DNA from: UBA7803 sp041395905
GTDB taxonomy: Bacteria > Pseudomonadota > Gammaproteobacteria > Pseudomonadales > Azotimanducaceae
Direction: 5' to 3'
Assembly (NCBI GenBank): GCA_041395905.1
Contig: JAWKZP010000015.1
Span: forward strand, 1-64,000
Length of the DNA stretch: 64,000 nt
Shown: positions 49,566 to 58,457 of the stretch, piece after piece
Numbering within the stretch: position 1 is the stretch's first letter
Layout of the letters: the number at the start of each line of letters is the position of its first letter
The notes under the pieces: model-generated
What the model saw: only the letters and a program-made list of their open reading frames with translations
The model's database searches: none
What the model was told of the DNA's origin: nothing
Program-made: the position numbers and the translations under genes

Positions 49566-51049
49566 GCGGCGTCAGCGGGCAGGTACCGCAGGCGCTGCCA
49601 GTGCTCGGAGCCGCAGAGGTTGCCCGCGCCGGGCGCGCGCTGCCGGTACCGTTCGAGCTGCACCTGGACAATCGCGATGCCGGCGCCGCGGGTGCGCTCG
49701 AGGCCGACGTGCGGCTCCGGGTGGAGCGTATGCTGCGCTACCTGCCGGGACGCCGTCTCGTGGCGCAGGCACGGCTCGGTGATCGGACCGTGCTGCTCAA
49801 GCTGTTCGTCGGCCGCCGTGCCCGTCACTACTGCCTGCGCGAACGACGCGGCGTTCTCGTCCTTGCGGCGGCGGGAACCGCGACGCCGCAGCTGCTGGCC
49901 ACGCTGTCCGACGGCGCCTGTCATGCTTTGCTGTTCACGTATCTCGAGGGGGTCAGGGCGCTGACGGACGCGCCGGCGGATATCTGCGCGGCTGCACGGC
50001 AGCTGGCGCGGCTGCACAGGGCAGGCGCGCGGCAGCGCGATCTGCACCTGGACAACTTCCTGTGTGCGGTGGACGGCACGGTGCACCTGATAGACGGAGA
50101 CGGCGTGCGCGCCGGCGCCGGACGCGGCCTGTCGGTTGCCGCGAGCCTGCGCGACCTCGGCGTGCTGTGCGCGCAGTGTCCGCCCCGTTTCGATGACCAC
50201 CTCGAGCAGATCCTGCGGTGCTATCGCGACGAGCGTGGCCTCTTCCCGGTTGCGCCGCAGGCGCTGCTGCAGGCCACGCGGCGGCAGCGGCGGCTGCGAG
50301 TGCGGCACTACCTGCGCAAGGCTCAACGCGACTGCACCGAGTATCATTGCGAACAGGACCTGCGACACTTCTTCGTCTGTATGCGCGAATGCCTCGATCC
50401 GGCGCTGCATCGGTTCGCCGCCGATCCGGAAGCAGCGCTCGCGAGTGCCGAGGTCGTCAAGGCCGGCAACAGCGCGACCGTGCTGCGCGCCGCCTTCGGC
50501 ACGCGCCGCTACGTGGTCAAGCGCTACAACGTCAAGGGTCCGGTTCACCGTCTGCGGCGGGCGCTCAAACCCCGTTCCCGCTTCCGCCTCGCCTGGTGCA
50601 ACGGGCAGCGGCTGCACTTTCTGGGTATTGCCACGGCGCGCCCCGTGGCGTTGCTCGAACGGCGCTTCGGTCCGCTGCGCGGCGTGGCCTACCTGGTGAT
50701 GGAAGATCGCGGCGATCTGGATCTCGCCGGTGCGGTGGCGGCCGCGGCACCCGCTGTGGTCGCGCGCTTGATGACGAGCTGCGCTGCGCTGTTCGGCGAT
50801 CTGGCGCGGGCGGGCCTGCGCCACGGCGACGGCAAGGCCAGCAACTTCCTGGTGGATGGCGAGCAGGTGCTGTGCATCGACCTGGACGCGATGGCGGAGG
50901 ATTCGGGCCGGGGTCTGATGCGCGACCTGCAGCGGTTTCTCGCCAACTGGCCCGCCGACGGGTCGACCCGCGCGGGATTCGATGCTGCCCTGCGCGAGGC
51001 GGGACTGCCGCTGCCGGGACCCGGCGTGCCGGCAGCGGCCCGGCGCTGA
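49562..51049 (+). CDS. LPS kinase family protein with two kinase domains
   Basis: A 495-residue protein with two kinase-like domains of the LPS kinase (WaaP/InaA) family. The N-terminal half has VLLKLFVGRRARHYCLRERRG, the catalytic loop RQRDLHLDNFLC (about residue 157) and HLIDGDGVR. The C-terminal half has RYVVKRYNVKGPVHRLRRAL, LRHGDGKASNFLV (about 420) and CIDLDAM. Both halves keep an Asp-containing catalytic loop and a metal Asp, so both may be active. A similar two-domain protein follows the core kinase genes in Pseudomonas. It overlaps waaP by 4 bp. Which core residues it phosphorylates cannot be told. Confidence 0.82.
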   Translation: MSGVSGQVPQALPVLGAAEVARAGRALPVPFELHLDNRDAGAAGALEADVRLRVERMLRYLPGRRLVAQARLGDRTVLLKLFVGRRARHYCLRERRGVLVLAAAGTATPQLLATLSDGACHALLFTYLEGVRALTDAPADICAAARQLARLHRAGARQRDLHLDNFLCAVDGTVHLIDGDGVRAGAGRGLSVAASLRDLGVLCAQCPPRFDDHLEQILRCYRDERGLFPVAPQALLQATRRQRRLRVRHYLRKAQRDCTEYHCEQDLRHFFVCMRECLDPALHRFAADPEAALASAEVVKAGNSATVLRAAFGTRRYVVKRYNVKGPVHRLRRALKPRSRFRLAWCNGQRLHFLGIATARPVALLERRFGPLRGVAYLVMEDRGDLDLAGAVAAAAPAVVARLMTSCAALFGDLARAGLRHGDGKASNFLVDGEQVLCIDLDAMAEDSGRGLMRDLQRFLANWPADGSTRAGFDAALREAGLPLPGPGVPAAARR

Positions 51050-51074
51050 GTTTTCCCCGTGTCGGTGCGGGATC

Positions 51075-51080
51075 TATAGT
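51075..51080 (+). promoter_or_regulatory. Candidate -10 element before the carbamoyltransferase gene
   Basis: TATAGT lies in the 58-bp gap upstream of the carbamoyltransferase gene, the only real gap in the LPS operon. A weak TTTCCC sits 17 bp upstream. It may give an internal promoter. Confidence 0.3.
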
Positions 51081-51107
51081 AGCGGCTTCCCCCAGGCGGC
51101 AGCCCTC

Positions 51108-52841
51108 GTGATCATTCTCGGATTGTCCGGTGCGCTCAATCATGATCCGTCAGCCGCGCTGCTGATCGACGGCGAGATCGTCGCGGCCGCGGAAGAGGAG
51201 CGCTTCGTCCGCGAGAAGCACGCCAAGAACCGTATGCCCCTGGAAGCGGCGCGCTTCTGTCTGCGCCAGGCCGGCATCAGTCCCCGCCAGGTGGACGTGG
51301 TGGCATTTCCGTACGCACCGATCGGCCTCACATCGCCGGCGCGCTGGCACTATGCGCGCCGTCACTGGTATGCGCCCGACCGCGCGCTCGATGCGCTGTG
51401 CAACGGAAATCGACGGTTCCGGCGCAATCGCGCCCGCGTGCGCGAAGTGGGGCAGATGCTCGGCATCGACTGGAACAGCACCGAGTTCGTGCCCGTAGAA
51501 CATCATCTTGCCCACGCATCGAGCGCCTATCACCTGAGCGGTTTCGCCGAGAAGACGGCGATCATGGGCGTGGATGGCAAGGGCGAGTACGCCACCACGT
51601 TCTTCGGCTACGGAGAGCACGGCCGCATCCATCGCATCAAGGAATTCTTCGACCCCGATTCGCTGTCCGGAGTGTATGGCGCCATGACCGAGTACCTCGG
51701 CTTCGAGATGCTCGACGGGGAGTACAAGGTCATGGGCATGGCGCCCTATGGCGATGCCTCGCGCTACGACCTGTCGCGGCTGATCCGCAGCAAGGGATCC
51801 GGGTTCGAAGTCGATACGCGGCTGGTGAATACGGTGGGGCTGCGCCGCCACAAGGAGAACGGCGTCGGCTACTACTTCAGTGACGGCCTGGTGGAGTGGC
51901 TCGGCCCCCGACGCCGCGGCGAGGTAGCCGACGAGCCGTACATACATTACGCGGCGGCAATGCAGAAACTGTTCGAGGACTGGTGCCTGAAGCTCATGGA
52001 GACCTACCTCGGTGATGTGCTGCGCGAAACCGGCAAGCTCGCGTTCGCTGGTGGGGGTGCCCTGAACGTCAAGCTCAACCAGCGCATCGTTGCGCTCGAT
52101 CATGTACGCGAGCTGTTCGTGCAGCCCGCGGCGGGCGACGCCGGTACCTCGCTCGGCGCGGCGACCTATGTCGCGGCCGAGCGCGGCGAACATCTGCAGC
52201 GCATGGAGCACGTGTTCCTGGGCCCCGACTACGATGCGCAGGCGTGCCGTGAAGCGCTGGAAGTCCGTCGTGAGCCGCTCGCCTGGCGCGTGCTCGAGGA
52301 CGTTCCTGCCGAGGTCGCGCAGCTGCTGGCGTCCGGAAACCCGGTCGCCTGGTTTCAGGGTCGCATGGAGTTCGGCCCGCGCGCGTTGGGCGCGCGCAGC
52401 ATTCTCGGCTGTCCCAGCGTGCCGGGCATTGCCGATCTCATCAACGAGCAGATCAAGTTCCGGGAGCGCTGGCGGCCTTTCTGCCCGAGCGTGCTCGACC
52501 GCATCGCACCGGAAATCATCCAGACGGATCATCCCGCGCCGTTCATGACCATTACCTTCGACGTTGCCGAAGCCTGGAAGTCGCGCATTCGGGAGGTCGT
52601 GCACGAGGACGGCACGGCCCGCGTGCAGGTGGTGACACCCAGGCACAATCCGCGCTACTACGCGCTGCTCGAGCACATGGAACGACTCACGGGCAACGGC
52701 GTGGTGCTCAATACGTCGCTGAACCGGCGTGGCGAACCCATGGTGTGCTCGCCCGACGATGCGCTGAACATGTTCTCCGGCTCCGACCTGCGTTACCTGG
52801 TGCTCGGCGACTATCTGGTCACGAAGGTGCGCGATGACTGA
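51108..52841 (+). CDS. Carbamoyltransferase (NodU/TobZ/WapO type)
   Basis: A 577-residue O-carbamoyltransferase, which uses carbamoyl phosphate and ATP to carbamoylate a sugar hydroxyl. The N-terminal Kae1-like domain shows ILGLSGALNHDPSAALLIDG, the metal-binding EHHLAHASSAYHLSG (about residue 130) and GVDGKGEYATTFFGYG; the C-terminal domain has FAGGGALNVKLNQRI, WFQGRMEFGPRALGARSIL and TSLNRRGEPMVCSPDDAL. In Pseudomonas a homologue in the same operon carbamoylates heptose II, so the same reaction is likely here. It starts at GTG 51108 and overlaps the next gene by 8 bp. Confidence 0.92.
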   Translation: MIILGLSGALNHDPSAALLIDGEIVAAAEEERFVREKHAKNRMPLEAARFCLRQAGISPRQVDVVAFPYAPIGLTSPARWHYARRHWYAPDRALDALCNGNRRFRRNRARVREVGQMLGIDWNSTEFVPVEHHLAHASSAYHLSGFAEKTAIMGVDGKGEYATTFFGYGEHGRIHRIKEFFDPDSLSGVYGAMTEYLGFEMLDGEYKVMGMAPYGDASRYDLSRLIRSKGSGFEVDTRLVNTVGLRRHKENGVGYYFSDGLVEWLGPRRRGEVADEPYIHYAAAMQKLFEDWCLKLMETYLGDVLRETGKLAFAGGGALNVKLNQRIVALDHVRELFVQPAAGDAGTSLGAATYVAAERGEHLQRMEHVFLGPDYDAQACREALEVRREPLAWRVLEDVPAEVAQLLASGNPVAWFQGRMEFGPRALGARSILGCPSVPGIADLINEQIKFRERWRPFCPSVLDRIAPEIIQTDHPAPFMTITFDVAEAWKSRIREVVHEDGTARVQVVTPRHNPRYYALLEHMERLTGNGVVLNTSLNRRGEPMVCSPDDALNMFSGSDLRYLVLGDYLVTKVRDD

Positions 52842-53955
52842 CCATGCCGGGCCGGCGTCGGCGGCGGGCACGTCGCCGACGCTGCTGCAGGTCTGTCCCA
52901 ATGATCTGCCGCCGTTTCGCGCCATCTGCGCGTATCACGAGGCCGCCGCGCGCGCGCTCGGCTGGCGGGCGACGACGGTGTTTCTGGCACCGGCGGCAGC
53001 GGAGCCGATGGCGGCCGCATGCTATCTGGACCTCGCGGATCTGCATCGCACCGGCGCCATGGCCGCGGCGCTGCGGCTCTCGCTCGCCGGGCTGCCGCTG
53101 GAGCCGCGCGGGACGCTGGTTCTGTGCCATCGCTACCGGGCGCTGCGCGCGCTGCGCGCCAGCGGCCTGCGCGCGCGCCGTTGCGTGGCGGTTGCGCATG
53201 AGTTCGGCTTCCTGGATCGCTGGCAGCGACGTCTGCGCGAGCGCCTGCGCAGCCGCGATTCCACGTTGTTCGCGGGTGTTTCGGACCCCGTACGTGACGA
53301 GTTGCGGCGCACCGTTGCCGGCGCGATCACGCTGCCCAACGGCATCGACCTGGCCGCCGCGGATGCGGCCCGGCTCGATCGTCCGGCGGCGCGTCGCGCG
53401 CTGGCAGTGGCCGCGGACGAGTTCGTGATCGGCGTGGTGGGTCGGCTGCACTGGAAGAAGGGGCCCGAACTGGCGTTGCGGGGCTTCGCGCTGGCTGCGC
53501 CGGAGCTACCCGACGCACGGCTGCTGTTCATCGGCAGCGGTGAGCTGGCTGCGGGTCTCGAACGTGAAGCGCGATCGCTGTCGGTGAGCTTCACGGGGTT
53601 CGTTGCCGATGCGCCGCGCTGCTTCGCAGCGCTGGATCTGCTGCTGCTGCCTTCCACGACCCGCGAGGCCTTCGGCATGGTGGCGCTCGAAGCCATGGCG
53701 GCCGGCGTGCCCGTGCTCAGCGGACCGGCGCCGGGCCCGCGCTACGTGCTCGGTGACACGGCCCGGATCTTCGAACCGGCAACGCCGGAGGCGCTTGCCG
53801 CTGCGCTGGTTGCCATGCGCCGCGAAGCCGCCGGCGGCGCGCTGTCTCACCGGGCGTCGGCGGGCAGGCGCAGGGCCGAACAGATGTTCTCCGTCGGCGC
53901 CGGAGCCGTCCGGCTGCAGAGGCTCTACGACGGCATCGAGGTGACGCCTCAGTAG
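52834..53955 (+). CDS. GT4 family glycosyltransferase, LPS core
   Basis: A 373-residue GT-B glycosyltransferase of family GT4. The C-terminal domain carries FVIGVVGRLHWKKGPELALRGFAL, LFIGSGELAAGLE and the catalytic E-x7-E in REAFGMVALEAMAAGVPVL; the N-terminal domain (LLQVCPNDLPPFRAICAYHEAAARAL) is the acceptor side. Its place directly after the carbamoyltransferase corresponds to the WapH-type transferase of the Pseudomonas core operon, so it probably adds an outer-core sugar. It starts at ATG 52834 (8-bp overlap) and ends 7 bp inside the convergent acyltransferase gene. Confidence 0.88.
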   Translation: MTDHAGPASAAGTSPTLLQVCPNDLPPFRAICAYHEAAARALGWRATTVFLAPAAAEPMAAACYLDLADLHRTGAMAAALRLSLAGLPLEPRGTLVLCHRYRALRALRASGLRARRCVAVAHEFGFLDRWQRRLRERLRSRDSTLFAGVSDPVRDELRRTVAGAITLPNGIDLAAADAARLDRPAARRALAVAADEFVIGVVGRLHWKKGPELALRGFALAAPELPDARLLFIGSGELAAGLEREARSLSVSFTGFVADAPRCFAALDLLLLPSTTREAFGMVALEAMAAGVPVLSGPAPGPRYVLGDTARIFEPATPEALAAALVAMRREAAGGALSHRASAGRRRAEQMFSVGAGAVRLQRLYDGIEVTPQ

Positions 53956-54863
53956 ACGGCGCGTTCGCCTTCGGGGCGGGTCTTGAAGCGTCGATGCACC
54001 CACAGATACTGCTCGGGATACTCCCGCACTGCCGCCTCGACCAGCGTGTTGATGCGCGTGGCATCGGCCAGCTCGTCGCCGCTGGGAAATCCCTCCAGCA
54101 CTGGGCTGAACTGCAGGTGCCAGCGCAGGTTCGGCAGGTCGCGGTGCTGGCTCATGAACAGCACGGGGCTGCCGTTGGCGCGCGCCAGGCGGGCGGTCGC
54201 CGTGATGGTCGCCGCGGGGATGCCGAAGAATGGTGCGAACAGCGAGTGCTTGCGGCCGTAGTCCTGATCGGCCGCGTACCACAGGGTGCGGCCGGACTGC
54301 AGGCGGCGCAGTATCCGGCGCGTATCGGCGCGTTCGATCACGGCATCGAAGTAGTGGCGCCGACCCCGCACCTGGAGCCATTCCAGGACCGGATCCTTGT
54401 TCTCGCGGTATATGAGGTCGACGTGCCCGCTTGCCGCCAGCGGCTGGGCGGCGATGTCCATGCTGGTGAAGTGGGCGCTGATCAGCACGACACCGCGACC
54501 GAGGGCCTCGGCCGCGGCCAGATGCTCGGCGCCGCTGACGCTGAAGCGCGCGGCGACGGAGCGACCCGGATGGAGCCAGACCATCAGCGTCTCGGCGAGG
54601 CCGACACCCAGGTGGGTGAACGTCCGGCGCAGCAACTGCCGTCGGTCGCTGGTGTCCAGCTCGGGAAGGCACAGGCTCAGATTGACCTCGGCGATGTGCC
54701 GGCGGCGGCGTGCCAGCCGGTAACCGAGTGCGCCGATGCCGCGGCCCAGTGCGATCACGGCCGGCAGCGGCAGGCGCGCGATCAGCCAGGCCATGGCGAC
54801 CGCGGCCCAGGATCCCCAGACCCGCGGACTGTACAGTTTTGGACGCGGCTTGCGTTTCGACAT
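53949..54863 (-). CDS. lpxL: Lipid A biosynthesis late acyltransferase (LpxL/HtrB family)
   Basis: A 304-residue inner-membrane acyltransferase that adds a secondary acyl chain to Kdo2-lipid IVA. It has one N-terminal hydrophobic helix (VWGSWAAVAMAWLIARLPL), the catalytic H-x4-D in ISAHFTSMD (about residue 130), VIERADTRRILRRLQSGRTLWYAADQDYG and YLWVHRRFKTRPEGE at the C-terminus. Whether it acts as LpxL, LpxM or LpxP cannot be decided. The start is ATG 54863 (MSKRKPRPKLYSP); the huge upstream extension of this frame is antisense to hldE. It is convergent with the GT4 gene and divergent from hldE. Confidence 0.9.
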   Translation of the reverse strand: MSKRKPRPKLYSPRVWGSWAAVAMAWLIARLPLPAVIALGRGIGALGYRLARRRRHIAEVNLSLCLPELDTSDRRQLLRRTFTHLGVGLAETLMVWLHPGRSVAARFSVSGAEHLAAAEALGRGVVLISAHFTSMDIAAQPLAASGHVDLIYRENKDPVLEWLQVRGRRHYFDAVIERADTRRILRRLQSGRTLWYAADQDYGRKHSLFAPFFGIPAATITATARLARANGSPVLFMSQHRDLPNLRWHLQFSPVLEGFPSGDELADATRINTLVEAAVREYPEQYLWVHRRFKTRPEGERAVY

Positions 54864-54903
54864 GCGTTCCGAAGTGGGTCTGGCGGGCGCGGTCCGGCGG
54901 CGG

Positions 54904-54909
54904 ATTGTA
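54904..54909 (-). promoter_or_regulatory. Candidate -10 element for lpxL
   Basis: On the minus strand this reads TACAAT, a 5-of-6 match to the -10 consensus, placed to give a leader of about 35 nt. No good -35 is found. The 78-bp lpxL-hldE gap would also have to hold the hldE promoter; GATACC at 54925 is a weak candidate. Confidence 0.35.
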
Positions 54910-54941
54910 GCAGGCAGGCCCTGTGATACCATCCGGCGGTC

Positions 54942-56372
54942 ATGAAGCTCCCCTCCCTGCAGGCCGTCCACGTGCTCGTGGTCGGCGATCTGATGCTGGA
55001 CCGCTACTGGCTCGGCGAAGCGCGGCGCGTTTCCCAGGAGGCCCCGGTCCCTGTGGTGGACGTTCAGAACGTCGATGACTGCCCCGGCGGCGCCGCCAAC
55101 GTGGCGCTCAACGTCGCCAGCCTCGGCGCGCGTTGCACCCTGGTGGGCTGCGTCGGTCGTGACGAGGCGGCGGGCGCCCTGCGCCAGCGCCTGGAAGCCG
55201 CCGGGGTCATCTGTGATTTCATCGAGCTCGACGACTGGCCGACGATCATCAAGCTGCGCGTCGTCAGTCAGAACCAGCAGCTGCTGCGCGCCGATTTCGA
55301 GCGCCCGGTGCCCGCCGCTGGCAGCCGTGATCTCGAGGCACGCGTCGCCGCGCATCTCGCCAGCGCGACGGCGCTGGTGCTGCAGGACTACGACAAGGGT
55401 GCGTTGAGCGCGCCGGCGGAGCTCATCCGGGCGGCCCGGGATGCGGGCGTTCCGGTTGTGGTGGATCCCAAGCACAAGCCCTTTGCGGCCTATGCCGGCG
55501 CCGATCTGATCAAACCCAACTTGCAGGAATTTCTCGCCGCAGCCGGTCCCTGTGGCGACGACGACGAGCTGGTGGCGCGTGCGGGTGAGGTCTGCGCCGA
55601 GCACGGCTTCGCCGCCCTGGTGATCACCCGCGGATCGCGTGGGGCGACCGTCGTGGAGCAGGGCGGTCGGCACCAGCACGTACCGGCGCGACCGGTGGAC
55701 GTTTACGATGTGACCGGCGCCGGTGACACCATGGCGGCCGCGCTGGCGGTGAGCCGGAGCCTCGGCTGGGACGCCCTGCGCTGCGCCCAGCTGGCCAACG
55801 TGGCCAGCAGCATCGTGGTGGGCAAGAGCGGCACGGCGGCCGTCACCGGGCCCGAGCTGGCACAGGCACTGGCGGCGAGCAACCGTGTCGACCGGGGCGT
55901 GCTCAGCCGTGCACAGCTGCTGGACGCGGCACGTCAGGCGCGCGCAGCCGGCGAGCGCATCGTGTTCAGCAACGGCTGCTTCGACATACTGCACGCGGGG
56001 CACGTGGCCTATCTGGAGGAAGCCCGGGCGCTGGGCGACCGGCTGGTGGTTGCCGTCAACGATGATGCCTCGGTGCGGCGTCTCAAAGGGGCGGGGCGTC
56101 CGGTCAATCCGCTGGCGCGCCGCGCACGCGTGCTGGCGGCACTGGCGGCCGTGGACTGGGTCGTGGGTTTCCCCGAGGACACGCCGGAAGCATTGCTCTG
56201 CGACCTGCGCCCGGACGTGCTGGTGAAGGGCGGCGACTACGGTCCCGACCAGGTCGTGGGGGCGGACATCGTGCGCGGTTACGGCGGTGAGGTTCGGGTC
56301 CTCGGCCTGGTGGAGGACTGCTCCACGAGCGCCATCGTCGAGCACCTGCAGCGCGAGGCCGACCTGGGCTGA
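54942..56372 (+). CDS. hldE: Bifunctional D-beta-D-heptose 7-phosphate kinase/1-phosphate adenylyltransferase
   Basis: Makes ADP-heptose, the donor for WaaC and WaaF. The 476 residues comprise an N-terminal PfkB/ribokinase domain (VLVVGDLMLDRYWLGEARRVSQEAPVPV; DVTGAGDTMAAAL near residue 258 with the catalytic Asp) and a C-terminal nucleotidyltransferase (IVFSNGCFDILHAGHVAYLEEAR near 340, with the HxGH motif; VLVKGGDYGPDQVVGAD). Length equals E. coli HldE (477), so this is the fused form. The gene is near, but not in, the LPS core operon. Its stop lies within a hairpin shared with the convergent reductase. Confidence 0.96.
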   Translation: MKLPSLQAVHVLVVGDLMLDRYWLGEARRVSQEAPVPVVDVQNVDDCPGGAANVALNVASLGARCTLVGCVGRDEAAGALRQRLEAAGVICDFIELDDWPTIIKLRVVSQNQQLLRADFERPVPAAGSRDLEARVAAHLASATALVLQDYDKGALSAPAELIRAARDAGVPVVVDPKHKPFAAYAGADLIKPNLQEFLAAAGPCGDDDELVARAGEVCAEHGFAALVITRGSRGATVVEQGGRHQHVPARPVDVYDVTGAGDTMAAALAVSRSLGWDALRCAQLANVASSIVVGKSGTAAVTGPELAQALAASNRVDRGVLSRAQLLDAARQARAAGERIVFSNGCFDILHAGHVAYLEEARALGDRLVVAVNDDASVRRLKGAGRPVNPLARRARVLAALAAVDWVVGFPEDTPEALLCDLRPDVLVKGGDYGPDQVVGADIVRGYGGEVRVLGLVEDCSTSAIVEHLQREADLG

Positions 56373-56384
56373 GCGGGGCTCAGC
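56368..56384. terminator. Symmetrical hairpin containing both convergent stop codons
   Basis: GCTGAGC-GGG-GCTCAGC is a perfect 7-bp stem with a 3-base loop. The hldE stop (56370-56372) is in the left arm and the reductase stop (56380-56382, minus strand) in the right arm. There is no T-tract, so its strength as a terminator is uncertain. Confidence 0.45.
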
Positions 56385-57180
56385 GCGACCCGTCCGCGGG
56401 TGCCTCCGGCGGCGCTGGCGGGCACAGAGCGGTGGCGTCGGCGCGCAGATGTTCGGGGCTGATGGTGCCTACGACGATGCTCGAGACGCCCGCGCAGCCG
56501 GCGACGTAGCGCAGGCTGTCGAGCGGCGCGTGACCGCCGGCCAGCGCCTTCTTCACCAGCACACCGCAACCGGCCCTGCCGGCATCGGCGATCACCGCCT
56601 CCTGCTCGCGCTCGTCGGAATTGAGCGTGGCCATGATCACGTCGCAGCCCAGAGCCAGCGCGCGCCGCGCTCCGGCCTCGGTCTTGTGGGATATGCCCAA
56701 TGCCCGGATCAGGCCGCGTTGCTTGAGCTGTTGCAGGGCCTCCAGCGTCCCCAGCCTGTCGAGGATCGCAAGGTCGTCGCCATCGGAATGAATCAGCACG
56801 ATGTCGAGGTAGTCGGTGCGCAGCCGTTCCAGGGAGCGCACCACGCTGTGGTGGACCTGCTCGGGGCGGAAATCGTAGCGCGACCGGCCCTGCTCGAAGG
56901 CTTCGCCGACCTTGCTGCACAGCAGCCAGCGCGCGCGCTGACCGCGCAGCAGGCTGCCCAGGCGCTCCTCACTGCGGCCGTACGCGGGCGCGGTGTCCAG
57001 CAGGTTGACCCCCAGCGCCTGCGCGCAGTCCAGCAGATCCCGGGCGCTGCGATCATCCGGAATCGCGAACTGGGTGGCGTAACGCACGCCCTGGTCGCGA
57101 CCGAGCTTGACGGTGCCGAGACCGAGCAGCGAGACCGCCATGCCGGTTCGTCCGAGGGGCCGCTGCGGCAACAGGGTCAC
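56380..57180 (-). CDS. Aldo/keto reductase
   Basis: A 266-residue NADPH-dependent oxidoreductase of the AKR superfamily. Visible motifs are LLGLGTVKLGRDQG at the N-terminus, GVNLLDTAPAYGRSEERLGSLL with the catalytic Asp and Tyr (about D53/Y58), LCSKVG with the Lys, DYLDIVLIHSDGDD with the His, and SSIVVGTISPEHL at the C-terminal NADPH site. The start is GTG 57180 (VTLLPQRPLGRTGMAVS), overlapping the stop of the upstream FAD oxidoreductase (GTGA), so the two are co-translated. The substrate is unknown; a shared pathway with the flavoprotein is inferred. Confidence 0.88.
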   Translation of the reverse strand: MTLLPQRPLGRTGMAVSLLGLGTVKLGRDQGVRYATQFAIPDDRSARDLLDCAQALGVNLLDTAPAYGRSEERLGSLLRGQRARWLLCSKVGEAFEQGRSRYDFRPEQVHHSVVRSLERLRTDYLDIVLIHSDGDDLAILDRLGTLEALQQLKQRGLIRALGISHKTEAGARRALALGCDVIMATLNSDEREQEAVIADAGRAGCGVLVKKALAGGHAPLDSLRYVAGCAGVSSIVVGTISPEHLRADATALCPPAPPEAPADGSR

Positions 57181-58370
57181 CAGGGCGTCCGGCCCAGGGC
57201 GGCTCGCGGCAACGGCAGCGTTGCCGGCTCGGCCTGGCCGCTGCGGGCGGGCTCGAGCAGGGCCAGCACCTTGTCCCCCAGATCCGGGGTCAGGGTGAGC
57301 TTGGTCGGCCAGGCGACGACGCATGCGCCCTGTGCGGCCACGAAGGCCTCGTCCGGACGGCGGCCGGACGCCCGGGCGGGCTCGGCCCGATCGCTGCGCA
57401 GGGTGCTGAGGTTCGCCTCCCGCCATGGCAGCCAGGGGACGCAGCGCGCCAGCTCGCTGCGGGCATGTGCCACCAGCTCGGCTTCGCCCATGGCAACGCC
57501 GTCGCTGGCCAGCTGGCCGCCCAGGTACCAGAGCCAGCCGGAACCATCGCGGTGGCTGGTGATGGTCAGCCGTGGCTCGGGGCGTCGCAGCCCGGTCAGA
57601 CAGTGGGCGTACAGCTGCGGCAGTGCGGGAGCGCGCACCAGCACCTGCTGCAGCGGGCGCAGCTGCATGGCCGGCGCATTCAGGCCGAGCCCCTGCAGCA
57701 GCGGTCCGGTGCCGGCACCGGCAGCGATCAGCAGCCTGCGGCAGCACAGCTGCAGACCGTTGAGCGTCAGCGTCGCCACGTCGGCGCCCAGGCTGACCTC
57801 GGCAGGGTCCAGTCGGTGCTGGTAGATCCTCCCGGCCACGGGCGCGCGCAGCCGCTCGAGCAGTGCCGCCGTGTCCAGGACGAAGTCGTTGAGCTCGTAC
57901 ACCACTGCGTCCGCGGCTGCCGCGGCGAGCGGCGGCGGGAACTCCGCGCGCGTCAGGCGGCGGATGCGACCGCGCAGTGCGCGGCTGGCAAAGAAGGTTG
58001 CGAGCCGACCCGGCGTGGACGCGTCGGCGAACATGAAGTAGCGCTCGGACAGCGGCGCCAGACCCGACAGATCCACCTCGCCGCGACCGTCCAGGCAGCG
58101 CCGCCAGCGCTCGGGCATGCGGGCGATGGCTTCGGAAGCGTCGGTCAGCCGGCCGGCCAGGGCGTACTTGAGACCGCCGTGAATCATGCCCTGGCTGACC
58201 AGGGTCTGACCGCAGCCCAGCGCCTCGGCCTCGAGCAGCACAACGCGGTAGCCGCGGGCGCTGAGCAGGTTCAGCAGCCACAACCCGGCGATGCCGCCGC
58301 CGACGATGACCGCGTCCAGGGCCTCGCTGGTGACTGTGCTGCCGCTGCTGGGCCCGCGCGCCTGATTCAT
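57177..58370 (-). CDS. FAD-dependent oxidoreductase (DAO family)
   Basis: A 397-residue flavoprotein of the D-amino-acid oxidase/glycerol-3-phosphate dehydrogenase-like family. The FAD-binding motif is DAVIVGGGIAGLWLLNLLSARGYRVVLLEAE (about 18-48), with G-x-G-x-x-G, and a second block is GQTLVSQGMIHGGLKYAL. LLIAAGAGTGPLLQGLGL is the conserved ATG-like motif preceding the substrate domain. The amine or hydroxy-acid substrate is unknown. It starts at ATG 58370, 87 bp from the divergent waaA, and is translationally coupled to the aldo/keto reductase. Confidence 0.85.
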   Translation of the reverse strand: MNQARGPSSGSTVTSEALDAVIVGGGIAGLWLLNLLSARGYRVVLLEAEALGCGQTLVSQGMIHGGLKYALAGRLTDASEAIARMPERWRRCLDGRGEVDLSGLAPLSERYFMFADASTPGRLATFFASRALRGRIRRLTRAEFPPPLAAAAADAVVYELNDFVLDTAALLERLRAPVAGRIYQHRLDPAEVSLGADVATLTLNGLQLCCRRLLIAAGAGTGPLLQGLGLNAPAMQLRPLQQVLVRAPALPQLYAHCLTGLRRPEPRLTITSHRDGSGWLWYLGGQLASDGVAMGEAELVAHARSELARCVPWLPWREANLSTLRSDRAEPARASGRRPDEAFVAAQGACVVAWPTKLTLTPDLGDKVLALLEPARSGQAEPATLPLPRAALGRTPW

Positions 58371-58457
58371 GGGCTCGCGAGCCTAGACGCTCCCCCCGCT
58401 ACCCGCAAGCGACCCGCAGGCTTGACGGCCCGGCGCGGCGCCACGCAGGCTTGGCGC

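Noticed and set aside
54864..56345. N-terminal extension of the lpxL frame
   Set aside because: The extension is antisense to hldE; lpxL homology starts at the ATG at 54863.
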